Shown: positions 9,237-18,095 of the stretch, piece after piece
How positions within the stretch are numbered: position 1 is the stretch's first letter
Layout: the number at the start of each line of letters is the position of its first letter
The notes under the pieces: generated by a model
What the model was told of the DNA's origin: nothing
Database searches by the model: none
What the model saw: only the letters and a program-made list of their open reading frames with translations
From: Megalonaias nervosa
Lineage: Eukaryota > Mollusca > Bivalvia > Unionida > Unionidae
Direction: 5' to 3'
Assembly: GCA_016617855.1 (NCBI GenBank)
Contig: JAECUM010006648.1
Coordinates: 19,306-83,305, forward strand
Length of the DNA stretch: 64,000 bases
Position numbers and translations under genes: made by a program

Positions 9237-9282
9237 TATATATATATACTAAAATTTTAATTTAAATACTTGTCTTAATTAT
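9237..9282. promoter_or_regulatory. Divergent AT-rich intergenic region between zinc-ribbon and polymerase genes
   Basis: Forty-six bases of almost pure A/T, with a TATATATATATA run near the minus-strand start and TTAATTAT against the plus-strand ATG, lie between two divergent genes. It must contain whatever drives both. No specific factor site can be named. Confidence 0.4.
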
Positions 9283-11480
9283 ATGAACGAATTATCGGCA
9301 ATTGAACCTTCCCATGCTAGATTTGATCTTGACAGACTATCAGAATATAAATATAGTACTTTGATGCAAGATCTGGCATTAACGGATGAGGATGTAACCG
9401 ATCGTATTCGTGAAGCAAAAAATGAATTTCGTGACGATGGCGCTGCTCATGTATGGTCAACATTCAGAGTCGGAAATGTTACTAATATGATGAATGACAA
9501 ACGAGGAAAAGTAATTATTAATCACCTTGATGATCAAAAATATTTTATTTTAATAAAATTTATTGTAAATACAGAAGAAGATATTTGGATTATTCGTGAC
9601 AAGCGCGATCCAGTACACATACAATCAGGAAATAATATTGTTCTCTTAAATAATAAATCTAAACCCGGAATACTGACTGGTATTGATAAGATATATTATG
9701 AACGGAGCTACCCAGTTACTGCAGTCGTATATGCAATATATCCGCTTAATAATAAACCTGACGTCGGGGATCTAAAGCCTATGAAACTGTCAGAGTCAAG
9801 AATAAACTGTGTAGCTGAACGAGTTACAGAACATTTTACAAACGCGATGCGTGGTAATGGTTTAACAGATTTACGACGTAAAAAAATAAATACATGGGCA
9901 GAATCAGTTAAAGATACCGGAGCGTCTATCAAAGATGTCGCTGAACTAGAAAAGAAATTAAGATTTCCAATAACGGTAAAAACGCTGAAGGGAGAGATTT
10001 TATATAAACCAAAATACACAAAAAATGGAGCTCCAATAGATATTATTGATCATAATTCGCACGCATGGACCTCAGCAGTAACAATATTTCCACGAGATAG
10101 AAAAGTTAAAGTTTATGATGGTCATATATTTGATTTTATCAAAAATATCAGTAAAAGTGACCCTGTGTCCGTTTGGTTATTTCAAAATTCAGAATATGAT
10201 CATTACGATTAGTTTGTACGGCCTAATGGTGACATTTACCGTAGAGAATCTCTTAATGTAGAAATGGAAAATCTTGCGCTGAAGTATACTTCAGACGATG
10301 TCAAAGTTAGACAATTATTAAATAATTGTTTTACAGTTCCATCCGTAGCGGCTCATTTCGCTCAGGAGAAAAAATTATGGAAACCAACACGATCGGAATT
10401 TCTTGAAGATATTCATAAAAGTTGCGTAGAATATGGACACGGAGGATTATGGAATACTAAATACAACTATAGTGACGTTATATCCGTCGATATGGTAGCA
10501 TGTTATCCTGGAAGTTTTCTTGGATACGGAGAATGCTCTAAATACTTTAAGAGATTCGGACATCCATCACACGAAATGACCAGGGTTGCAATAAACGGAC
10601 ATTTACCAGATTTTGATTTAACAGGATTTGCTCATGTAGAATCATTCGAATTTGCAGAAAATCTCCATCCGATTACTTATACTTGGTTTGGAAGACATTT
10701 TTCAGAAAAATGTTGAGTTCCAATAGTACTATTGCGATATATGCTTGATGTTGGAATTTTAATATCTTTACAGGTGAGCGAGGCCATTATATCATATAGT
10801 CCACAGAAACAAATTTGGTTACCAGAACCAAATAGATTTAATATTGATGATGCCAGGAAAGAATTTCCTGATCTTAATGAAGATGATATTATTAAAATTA
10901 CTAATAATATATGTAAATGCAGAGACGAGCATGATGAGAAACTTGCAAAAGATCTTGGTAGAAAGATAATTGGTAAATTTACTCAAGGAGGAGCCTATGA
11001 TCATAAAAGACATTGTACAAGATTAATTATGGACGATGCTGAACTCGATTTTATAATTGCTGATACAACAGAAAAAAACATTTATAAATCGGAGTAATGC
11101 TTATTTGTCAGACGGAACCAAACTAGGTACAATTGTGAGTTATCTTGATGGTGACTCACCGCAGTTTACTCATTTAAGATCATCTATGTTGGCATATGTT
11201 TCTATAAATCTACTGTCTATGATAAACAGATTTTCTCGTGATGTTGTCAGAGTCGCCACGGATTCGTTTTATATAAATAAAAAATATACGGATTTATTAA
11301 AACCGCTACTTGGTAATGGTGAATGGGGGTCATGGAGAATAAAACAAGAAAATATACTTAGTTATTCTGAATCTGCCGACGTTGAAATTAAGGAAATATA
11401 TCACAAAAATAATAAACTATCAAAGTCATCAGCACCATCTGTATATGATCCTGTGGCTAGACATAAGACTGTTTATCTTA
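9283..11480 (+). pseudogene. B-family DNA polymerase (N-terminal part of a polymerase-helicase-HNH fusion), multiply broken
   Basis: The replicative polymerase of the element. The N-terminal 300 residues are divergent, and I see no clear 3'-5' exonuclease motif. Motif A is VDMVACYPGSF (about 10486-10518), a motif-B-like KFTQGGAYDHK lies at about 10974-11006, and motif C is RVATDSFYI (about 11246-11275). Breaks: TAG 10210-10212 and TGA 10714-10716 are in the same frame as the start. A frameshift then occurs near the seven-A run at 11072-11078, after which the palm continues in another frame to about 11490. Each break is flanked by sensible protein sequence, so this is one gene, not several. 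It runs into the helicase domain. No protein-priming TP domain is obvious. Confidence 0.85.
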
Positions 11481-12520
11481 ATGGGTGTGGAGGTCAGGTA
11501 AAACAACTCGTGTGATTAAATTATTCATGAATAATAATTCGGATATAATTGTTTTGACACCGACACATAAACTCGCCAGAGAAATAAAAGAGCGAGGAGT
11601 AAAATCGTGTACATATCATAGTTTCTTTAGATGGTGCGGAGACACATGGACTCCATCGCGGATGGGTGAAAAAATATATACCTAAATATATTATATGGGA
11701 CGAGATATGCACGGTGTCGTTAGAAATATTAAAAACATTTCTTGAATGGTTATTGACGAAGTATACTGCTATAATAATGTGTGGTGATCATGGTCAACCA
11801 CCACCTTTTATTGGACAGTCTCCACATGAATGGCTGAAGAATAACGTAGATTATTACGAGGAAATAAATGATGACTATAGAGCTATTGATGAACCGCTGA
11901 AGGAGTTTAAAAGGTTAATCAGACTACAGCCGGATAAAATACAATGTGAAATAATGCGAGGAGTAATTCCAGAGACTTCTATGAATGATTTTCTAAATTT
12001 ATGGAATCCCGCTGATTTAATAGTTGCAAGTAGAAAGATAGTTCGTGATGAACTACAGAATAAATTATTTATGTTACATAAAGAAAAGTTTTTAGATCTA
12101 CCTGTACCTTTGTGTTATCGCCTAGCAGATACTCGACGACAGAATATTGATGTTGAAATTCCTGGTGGAGACACTGAAAATGTCCGAGTACAGAATCTCG
12201 TCTTGAATGATATTGTTTTAGTAGATATTAATGTCGTTAAGAATGCGCTGAATATGAATAATTCACCGTGGACGTTAGAATATGCTATAACTATTCACTC
12301 ATCACAGGGGTTAACTATTTCTGATACAAATATCTGGATTATAGATGATCGGATCGAATGGTCAAATTTAGTCTATCTCGCAGTTTCTAGAGTCAGAAGA
12401 ATATCTCAACTACATAGGGTTATTATTAATTTCATAGAAAATAATGATCAGACTGTTAGCAATGACGTAATAAGAAAAAAACTATCTGGTTATAAGCAAT
12501 GTGACAAAAAAAAAAAATAA
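11481..12520 (+). pseudogene. Superfamily 1 (Pif1/RecD-like) helicase domain fused to polymerase, frameshifted
   Basis: The continuation of the polymerase gene. Walker A (GGxGKTTR type) lies at about 11484-11515, exactly where a one-base shift near 11490-11496 changes frame, so neither single frame shows the motif whole. A motif Ia-like TPTHKLAREI and a YHSFFRW segment follow (11560-11640). A second shift at the six-A run 11669-11674 leads to motif II WDEI (about 11694), motif III CGDHGQPPPF (about 11779), motif V AITIHSSQGLT (about 12286) and motif VI YLAVSRVRR (about 12373). All core helicase motifs are therefore encoded. The domain would unwind DNA ahead of the polymerase in cis. The frame ends in a twelve-A run at 12506-12517, beyond which the HNH module begins. 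Confidence 0.85.
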
Positions 12521-12821
12521 GCGTGACTTTGATATTGATACTGAATTTATTATTAAACTAAAAACACAACAGAATAATAATTGTGCAAGTTGTAACTGTA
12601 ATATGTTGTGGCAATATTCGAATAATAATCCAAGACAATTTACCGTAGATAGAATTAATAGTGATCTTGGTCATGCACGTGATAATGTGATGCTGACCTG
12701 TCTCGAGTGTAATCGACGTCGGGGCGCTGGACGCCCTGGTTCTGGTTATGTAATTGTATGTGGTGGTAATTGTGTGTCTTCAGGGATTACCTGTAATTGT
12801 TCACGTACAAATCCACGTTGA
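12501..12821 (+). CDS. HNH nuclease module, probably C-terminal part of the polymerase-helicase protein
   Basis: A 106-residue frame with a zinc-binding HNH fold. A CASCNC pair (about 12583-12600) is followed by FTVDRINSDLGHARDNV, which holds the HNH His and Asn, and then CLECNRRRG (about 12697-12725), as in recombination endonuclease VII-like proteins. It begins within the A12 run where the helicase frame ends, so I infer the three modules were one protein. A separate short gene starting at ATG 12501 is possible. The C-terminal 25 residues overlap the antisense integrase C-terminus (12746-12821) and may lie beyond the true end. Such a nuclease could process replication intermediates or branched DNA. 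Confidence 0.7.
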   Translation: MTKKKNKRDFDIDTEFIIKLKTQQNNNCASCNCNMLWQYSNNNPRQFTVDRINSDLGHARDNVMLTCLECNRRRGAGRPGSGYVIVCGGNCVSSGITCNCSRTNPR

Positions 12822-13757
12822 GGTGCGGTAGAATCTAGTCTGTAGATTGGAGGTCTACCAGTGGATCTAACCACACTAGAAATTGTATGTGTAGTCACGC
12901 TCCAGATAGGATCAGTTGTTCTTTTTTTTACCACCTTCAAGTTCGCCAGGTTCATATAAATATCTTACAGTTACATTACCTAATACTGGTTGAGGTTGAT
13001 GTCTGTCATTACTACGGGGTATATATATTTTTGTGATCGCAATAGAAGGTTTCATGGAAGTTGAACGAGTAATTTCGTTATTTAATGCAGCTATCACATT
13101 TGGTAACCTTGCAACCCATTCACGAGATCTCTCACCGGATTTAAAGTCAGTAGATATTTCTTTTGCATATTGGTATCCTAATAACCGCTCGGCAAGTGTT
13201 CGATTAAATCGTTCAACAATTGCCTGATCACGATGAATTTCAGTATGTCCTCGTCTGATTTTAACGTTATGTTTCTTCATTAACGATAATACTACTCCAA
13301 GAAATTCTTTGCCAGGATCAACCTGTAATAACTGTGGCCATCGTAGACCACCTTGTGGTCCAGATCCTCGCTGATAAATTCGCTCAAACGCAGATGAAAC
13401 TTCAGACGCTGTCTTTGTTGATAATGGTTCAGCTTCTTTATATCTACTTGCAACGTCAATGACAGTTAATGCGTATTTGTATGTGCGCAATCCGCTAGCG
13501 GATCGATGACGTTTACCTATTTTAATGGTATCGTGTGGTAAATATAAAATATCTGCTTGATGAACCTCATTAGGGACGCTGACATCAAAATGTGCATATT
13601 GAATATTTTTAGGTGGACGTAGATAGATTTGCCATATTGCCTGTCGTGCTAACCACGCTGCAGCAACAGAACGTGAGACTTTTGCTGCTTCAGATAATTT
13701 AGTAATAGCTGATTTACCTCTCCAATATCCTCTTGGGCTATAATAAATGGATTCCAT
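12746..13757 (-). pseudogene. Retroviral-type (rve) integrase, frameshift at T-run 12922-12929
   Basis: Inserts the element into host DNA. The main frame (13757 to 12912) gives 281 residues. An N-terminal helix-turn-helix-like region (13-45) is followed by the RNase-H-fold catalytic core with Asp69 (HQADIL), Asp147 (VDPGKEF) and Glu182 (AIVERFNRTL), the D,D-35-E arrangement. After residue 276 the frame runs into an Asn/Lys end. In another frame, from about 12930 to 12746, an SH3/chromo-like C-terminal domain follows (TDPIWSV and RGFVREQL), which is standard for Polinton integrases. The shift coincides with the eight-T run at 12922-12929. The catalytic core is complete, so only the DNA-binding tail is displaced. 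Its 3' end overlaps the HNH module head to head. Confidence 0.93.
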
Positions 13758-13773
13758 TATAATAGTTATATAA

Positions 13774-14289
13774 TTAATTACCAGCCCCTAACATTATTTT
13801 ACTTTTCATGGCAGATTTTGCTAGAAAACTAGCTAATTTATCTCTGACAGATTTATTAGGTATAGAATTTAATGCATGAATCAATTTTACATCTGCGAGA
13901 TGCCTTTGTTGTAAATCTTTACTTTTATACGCAACATCATGAACATGACACGCTTGATCAGTCTTATTTACTGGATACTCTCCTGGTCTTGGTTGATCTT
14001 GATCATCAAGTCGGATGTCAAGTCGGGTTCCAGGACCACAATAATTATATCCTGGTAAGTGTTTCTCACCGGCATATTTAGCCCACGGAGTTCCTGGTAA
14101 TTTTCCTAATAAAGCGGTTATATCTCCACCTGTCTTTGTCCCTGAATCAGACATGGAGATAAATTTATATTTTTTCGTGCCGCATTTTACACATTTACCT
14201 TTTAATGCACGTCGTTTATTTTTTGTTATTATTGTTGTCAGTCCAGTAGTGGGTGTAGATATTCTACATCGAACACAATATAGACTCAT
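13774..14289 (-). CDS. Zinc ribbon plus phospholipase A2-like protein
   Basis: An intact 171-residue protein. I chose ATG 14289 because it is followed directly by the zinc ribbon; the frame extends further upstream only through the antisense ATPase start. Residues 1-45 form a ribbon with Cys5, Cys8, Cys33 and Cys36, like the small ribbons of algal and other large DNA viruses. Residues 80-145 are a phospholipase A2-like domain, with the calcium loop YCGPG (83-87) and the catalytic CHVHDVAY helix (His117, Asp118, Tyr121). The C-terminus ends in MLGAGN, which fits an adenain cleavage site. Phospholipase domains in parvovirus VP1 and adintoviruses open endosomal membranes during entry, so this is probably a virion component. 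It is divergent from the ATPase gene. Confidence 0.88.
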   Translation of the reverse strand: MSLYCVRCRISTPTTGLTTIITKNKRRALKGKCVKCGTKKYKFISMSDSGTKTGGDITALLGKLPGTPWAKYAGEKHLPGYNYCGPGTRLDIRLDDQDQPRPGEYPVNKTDQACHVHDVAYKSKDLQQRHLADVKLIHALNSIPNKSVRDKLASFLAKSAMKSKIMLGAGN

Positions 14290-14301
14290 GTTATTAATAA
14301 T
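14290..14301. promoter_or_regulatory. Twelve-base divergent start region
   Basis: Only GTTATTAATAAT separates the ATG of the phospholipase gene (minus) from the ATG of the ATPase gene (plus). The inner TTATTAATAA is a perfect palindrome, so each start codon sees almost the same sequence upstream. Transcription start sites must lie inside the opposite gene or at the codons themselves. Confidence 0.45.
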
Positions 14302-14973
14302 ATGGATACAATAATTGATTTTTCGGCGACACGAAAACAGGAACCAGTAAAGCACCATCCAGCATTACCAAATTCGATAAGGATGATTATAATAGGTCCG
14401 TCTGGATCAGGTAAAACACAATTATTATTAAATTTAATAATGAGATGGCTTAGATGGAGTAAATTATATTTAATAGCGCCGTCTGTAGATGATCAGCACT
14501 GTTACGAAGTACTTAAGGATTTTAACGAGAAAGCGAAATCAGTTAATAAAGACGGAGACGATATTATTGATTTTATCACCGATATTGATGAAGCCCCGTC
14601 TGTAGATGACTTAGATAGATTCATTAATAATCTCGTAGTATACGATGATGTAATGCTGGACAAACAATCTAATCCAGCTAGAATATTTTCTCGAGGTCGT
14701 CACAAAAATACTGACGTGATTTATGTTACACAAAGATATACACAGATACCTAAAGTGATCAGAGATAACTGCAATATTTTGGTTGTGTTTAATGGAGTAG
14801 ATAATTATACTCTACAGAATATTTATTATACTTGGTGTTCAGGGGACATGGACATGATTAAGTTCAGAAACTTTTTTGCTCAAGCACAATCTGCTCCGTT
14901 CGGATTTATAACAATAAATCTTCATGACCCAAGATCCAGATATCGTATAGGTCTGGATAAAATCTTTGGTTAA
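14302..14973 (+). CDS. Genome-packaging ATPase (FtsK/HerA, A32-like)
   Basis: An intact 223-residue ATPase that pumps DNA into capsids. Walker A is GPSGSGKT (residues 32-39) and Walker B is LVVYDD (111-116). A RGRHKNTDVIYVTQRY sensor-like segment follows (about 130-145), then a C-terminal QSAPFGFITI strand. Length and order match Polinton and virophage packaging ATPases. It is the only plus-strand gene of the right block and the last gene before the right inverted repeat. It lacks any break, unlike the polymerase and integrase, so it gives the best single protein for phylogenetic placement of the element. Confidence 0.95.
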   Translation: MDTIIDFSATRKQEPVKHHPALPNSIRMIIIGPSGSGKTQLLLNLIMRWLRWSKLYLIAPSVDDQHCYEVLKDFNEKAKSVNKDGDDIIDFITDIDEAPSVDDLDRFINNLVVYDDVMLDKQSNPARIFSRGRHKNTDVIYVTQRYTQIPKVIRDNCNILVVFNGVDNYTLQNIYYTWCSGDMDMIKFRNFFAQAQSAPFGFITINLHDPRSRYRIGLDKIFG

Positions 14974-15376
14974 TCTGTGATTAACTCTGCTCCTCCTCTG
15001 CTAGAGAATTATTTCCCCTTTCTATGTATGTCTGTATGTATGCATGTTTGTCTGTATTTTAATTTATCAAAAATAATCAGTAGATCCTAGCGGTTACCCT
15101 TCGATGGAGCCCCTCGATAGCCTGTGTGACTTTCATGGGGTCCTTACATTATAGTCTCTCTTATGACTTATTATGCGGCACGCCCATATTCTGTTTCTTT
15201 TGGCTAACACCCTTTCTGGATGTTTATTTGGGGGCTCTTCCATGGGGTAGAGAGCTCAAGGTATACTACTGATTATTTTGGGGGGGGGGGGCAAATTTGC
15301 ATAGACACACCTCCCGGCGAATTTCTAATCGACGAAAGCGAAATATTAGCAATTCAGAAGGCTGTCTAGGCATTGC

Positions 15377-15460
15377 GATTTCGATAAACCCCCACGAAAC
15401 CCCGGGGTAGAATTCCAAAATGGAATCCGACCACGAGATACGTGGTGGTTTATCGAAATC
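15377..15460. other. Multi-hairpin structure with 19-base stem
   Basis: GATTTCGATAAACCCCCAC (15377-15395) pairs with GTGGTGGTTTATCGAAATC (15442-15460) with one mismatch. Inside lie further foldable units: CCCCGGGG, TTCCA-AAA-TGGAA and CCACG-AGATA-CGTGG. The whole could form a branched cruciform or RNA. Confidence 0.6.
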
Positions 15461-15509
15461 TCAGGGGATGCCCCCCCCCCTACTTATTAAAAGACGTGGG
15501 CGACCCGGG

Positions 15510-15606
15510 GACCCGAACCCATCTCGGCGAGATCTGGGGTCGAACCGCAAACATCAGTATTAAAGTTTCCAACAACTTTAGCATTGAGCTAACGAACTCG
15601 ACTACA
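15510..15606 (-). other. Second tRNA-like element
   Basis: On the minus strand, TTAGCTCAATGCTAAAG (complement of 15576-15592) is A-box-like and GGTTCGACCCC (complement of 15536-15546) is a B box. A second B-box-like GGGTTCGGGTCC lies just beyond. The segment AGTTGTTG...AAACT...ATACTGA matches the element at 7755-7830. As there, the tRNA stems are poor but a hairpin AAAGTT/AACTTT is present. Confidence 0.4.
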
Positions 15607-15912
15607 AATATACGTTTTAGAAATTATTATATGTGGTTATTGTGCAATAGCATTTGATATCTGATTTTACAAATAAATAAATATTTATAATTTTATTAAG
15701 ATATTTGGCCATTTATATATATGAACCGATTAAAATGTATTATATTAAAGCACGGAAATAAAATGCACACAAATACCTGGACTATCTATAAACACAGCTA
15801 TTGTTTGAACTACCACACACGTCCTTGAAAAATCGGTACGCATACCTATCTCAGTACATATATTATGTATGACTCACTTCACACTGTATATACATGTAAT
15901 ATCTGATATGGA

Positions 15913-16165
15913 TAAATTCATAGCAGCAGGCAGGGTGAATGACAAAAATTGAGTGACCCGCGAGTAAAATAAACGCACTATAACAAAAGTCAAAAATAAA
16001 ATAATAAAAATGAGCTAACCCAAACGATTTATTATTCGTTTTTCAAACTATACGGTAATAATATAGTTAGAAGGTTCGGTTTATCGTTATTGACCTTATT
16101 TTTTTTCATTTATTTTTACTTACCGGTTCGAGCAAAAAGTTGTAGGGTTCACCCTGCCTGCTGCT
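15913..16165 (-). repeat. Right terminal inverted repeat
   Basis: 15913-16034 is the reverse complement of window positions 1-122. The remaining part, 16035-16165, should match sequence left of the window. AGCAGCAGGCAGGGTGAA at the inner edge (15922-15939) is inverted at the outer edge (16148-16165), so the arm itself is bounded by inverted copies of one 18-base motif. The outer end, CTGCTGCT, obeys the AG...CT terminal rule of Polintons. AGGCAT (16166-16171) is then the candidate 6-base target duplication. Confidence 0.75.
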
Positions 16166-16390
16166 AGGCATGACAAAGGCAGAATACATTATTAATGAAA
16201 ATGAAAGCATGCCTTATCACACATTTAAGGTAAGCAAAAATAATATTCTTATCAGCTAGAATACTTTGTAAAAGAAACGTTCTTTATATTTTAGTATACT
16301 GATATTTTACATCATGCAATGATGGCACTGATATGCCAGTGACCTCACTGAATAACCAGTCAGGAAACAGAGATTTTGCTAGTTACAAAC

Positions 16391-16585
16391 TGCTGATGTG
16401 GGCTTACCAATTTAGGCCAGGTACCAGGTATTGCTGATGTTGGCTTACCAGTTTAGGCAATGTACCAAGCACTGCTGATGTTGGCTTACCAATTGAGGCT
16501 TGTACTGGGCACTGCTGATGTTGGTTTACCAATTTAGGCCCAGTACCAGACACTGCTGATGTTGGCTTACCAATTTTGGCCAGGT
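16391..16585. repeat. Minisatellite, about 40-base unit
   Basis: Five degenerate copies of a unit containing CTGATGTTGGCTTACCAATT followed by TAGGCC and a TACCAGGCAC-like end. The minus-strand frame through it is repeat-encoded and not a gene. Confidence 0.8.
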
Positions 16586-17479
16586 ATATACAATAAAAAT
16601 TGGAAGGGAAATTTAGGGAAAAATTTAGTGAAACCAAAGTCAAGTCAGGTACTTTTCCTTAATTCTACAAATGATTACAAAACAAAGTTAATGAAACAAG
16701 AGCCAAGTTAGGTACTTTGCTGACATTCTACAAATGATTTCAAAATATCAAAGAGGATACCAGCTGAGACAATGAGGTTTTTATGCTGTACAGTTCTCCG
16801 TCTCTTGGGAAGCCCCTCCCCATAGGCTACCCCCTTTTTATACAGCTGCCTTGCCTGGCAACAAAATAGTGTATTTTACATTTTGTACCCTTCATGAGAG
16901 GTCACCCTTTTCTATAGTTTTATTGATGGAGGTGTGATCTTATGGTGGGGGGTGGGGGAAATTGTTGGTGCAAGTGCACCCATCACAAACTGAGCCCAAT
17001 AAAATCAACAATGACCTGGCTACATGTGACACTGCGTACAAAAATGCTCCTGTGAGTCAGAAATGCATGATAGCTGTTTTTCTGTTATCAGCTACTTTAA
17101 AATTCTTCTATCGTCATCATAACCTTTGAGTCATATTCCAATGTCTGTTAGAACCATATCAATTTAAGACCAGTCTTACAATTAGTCATGACAGAAAGGT
17201 ATGTAGTACATATAGGAGAAAATTTAGCAAGTTATATCCAGTACAGGTAGGTTTGAAACAAGGACAGATTACATTGTTTATGTACCTGATACAATACACA
17301 GTAACCAGTTCAATTGTTAGCGAGGTAAGTTGGCTGAATGTGTTGATAAGATATCATGATGTTTTGGGTATAAACCCCATATAAAAATGGTAGAGCCATA
17401 CTGAGCCAAAGTATCGACCCAACAGCCCCATCTGCCCTATAATGGAATGTGCGAGCCATACAAGTAAAATTACATAGTG

Positions 17480-17615
17480 GAATTAGACATTTGAATTAGA
17501 GCTAGGAATTAAACATTTGAATTAGAAGTAGGAAATAGACCTTAGAATTAGAAGTTGGAATTAGACATTGATAGAATTAAAAGTAGGATTTAGACATTAG
17601 AATTAGAAGTAGGTT
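17480..17615. repeat. Short AT-rich minisatellite
   Basis: Degenerate copies of AATTAGAAGTAGGAATTAGACATT, unit about 24 bases. Confidence 0.6.
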
Positions 17616-17689
17616 GATACACATGAAGGTTATGGACAATATTTTGGAATGTTTAACCATGACTTATCTGACACAGTATTATGTTGTTC

Positions 17690-18095
17690 TTTATAATGGT
17701 AATTACATGTTTTTAATATGAAATATGAAATTTTTTATATTGACAATCACAGGCTTTTAACATGAAATATGTTTATAATGCAATTGCAGGTTTTTTAACA
17801 TGAAATATATGTATAATGACAATTGCAGGCTTTTAACATGAAATATGTTTATAATGGCAATTGCAGGCTTTTAACATGAAATATATGTATAATAACAATT
17901 GCAGGCTTTTAACATGAAAAATGTTTATAATGGCAATTGCAGGCTTTTGACATGAAACATATGTATAATGGCAATTGCATGTTTATAATGGCAATTGCAG
18001 GCATTTAACATGAAATATATTTATAATGGCAATTGCAGGCTTTTAACATGAAATATTTTTATAATGGCAATCACACCTGGCTTTAAACATGAAAT
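17690..18095. repeat. Minisatellite, about 40-base unit
   Basis: About nine to ten copies of a unit with GGCAATTGCAGGCTTTTAAC followed by ATGAAATATGTTTATAAT; edges are degenerate. Confidence 0.85.

Larger units (their letters stand above)
14974..15912. other. Non-coding right arm, partly GC-richer and structured
   Basis: No convincing gene lies between the ATPase and the right inverted repeat. The composition changes: about 15060-15600 is visibly richer in G/C than the rest of the element and includes a G-run near 15281, a C-run near 15471 and several short hairpins. The tRNA-like element and the 19-base inverted repeat are listed separately. A reading frame at 15442-15657 crosses these features and is not protein-like. 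This may be a replication or packaging region or a secondary insertion. Confidence 0.5.
1..16165. mobile_element. Polinton/Maverick (adintovirus-like) provirus, left end cut by window
   Basis: A self-synthesising DNA transposon or integrated virus. It carries the diagnostic Polinton set: B-family polymerase, retroviral-type integrase, FtsK/A32-like packaging ATPase, adenain-type cysteine protease, double-jelly-roll major capsid and penton-like minor capsid proteins. Inverted repeats (1-122 against 15913-16034) bound it. The right terminus is put at 16165 because a TTCACCCTGCCTGCTGCT block, whose complement also lies at the inner edge of the repeat, ends there in CT, the expected Polinton end. 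The left terminus lies before base 1. The element is AT-rich and its genes lack obvious introns. Several genes are broken, so this copy is probably not autonomous unless the breaks are sequence errors. The element class is near certain; the exact outer boundary is inference. Confidence 0.95.

Noticed and set aside
12746..12955. Separate 69-residue minus-strand gene
   Set aside because: It encodes the integrase C-terminal domain displaced by a frameshift at the T-run, not an independent gene.
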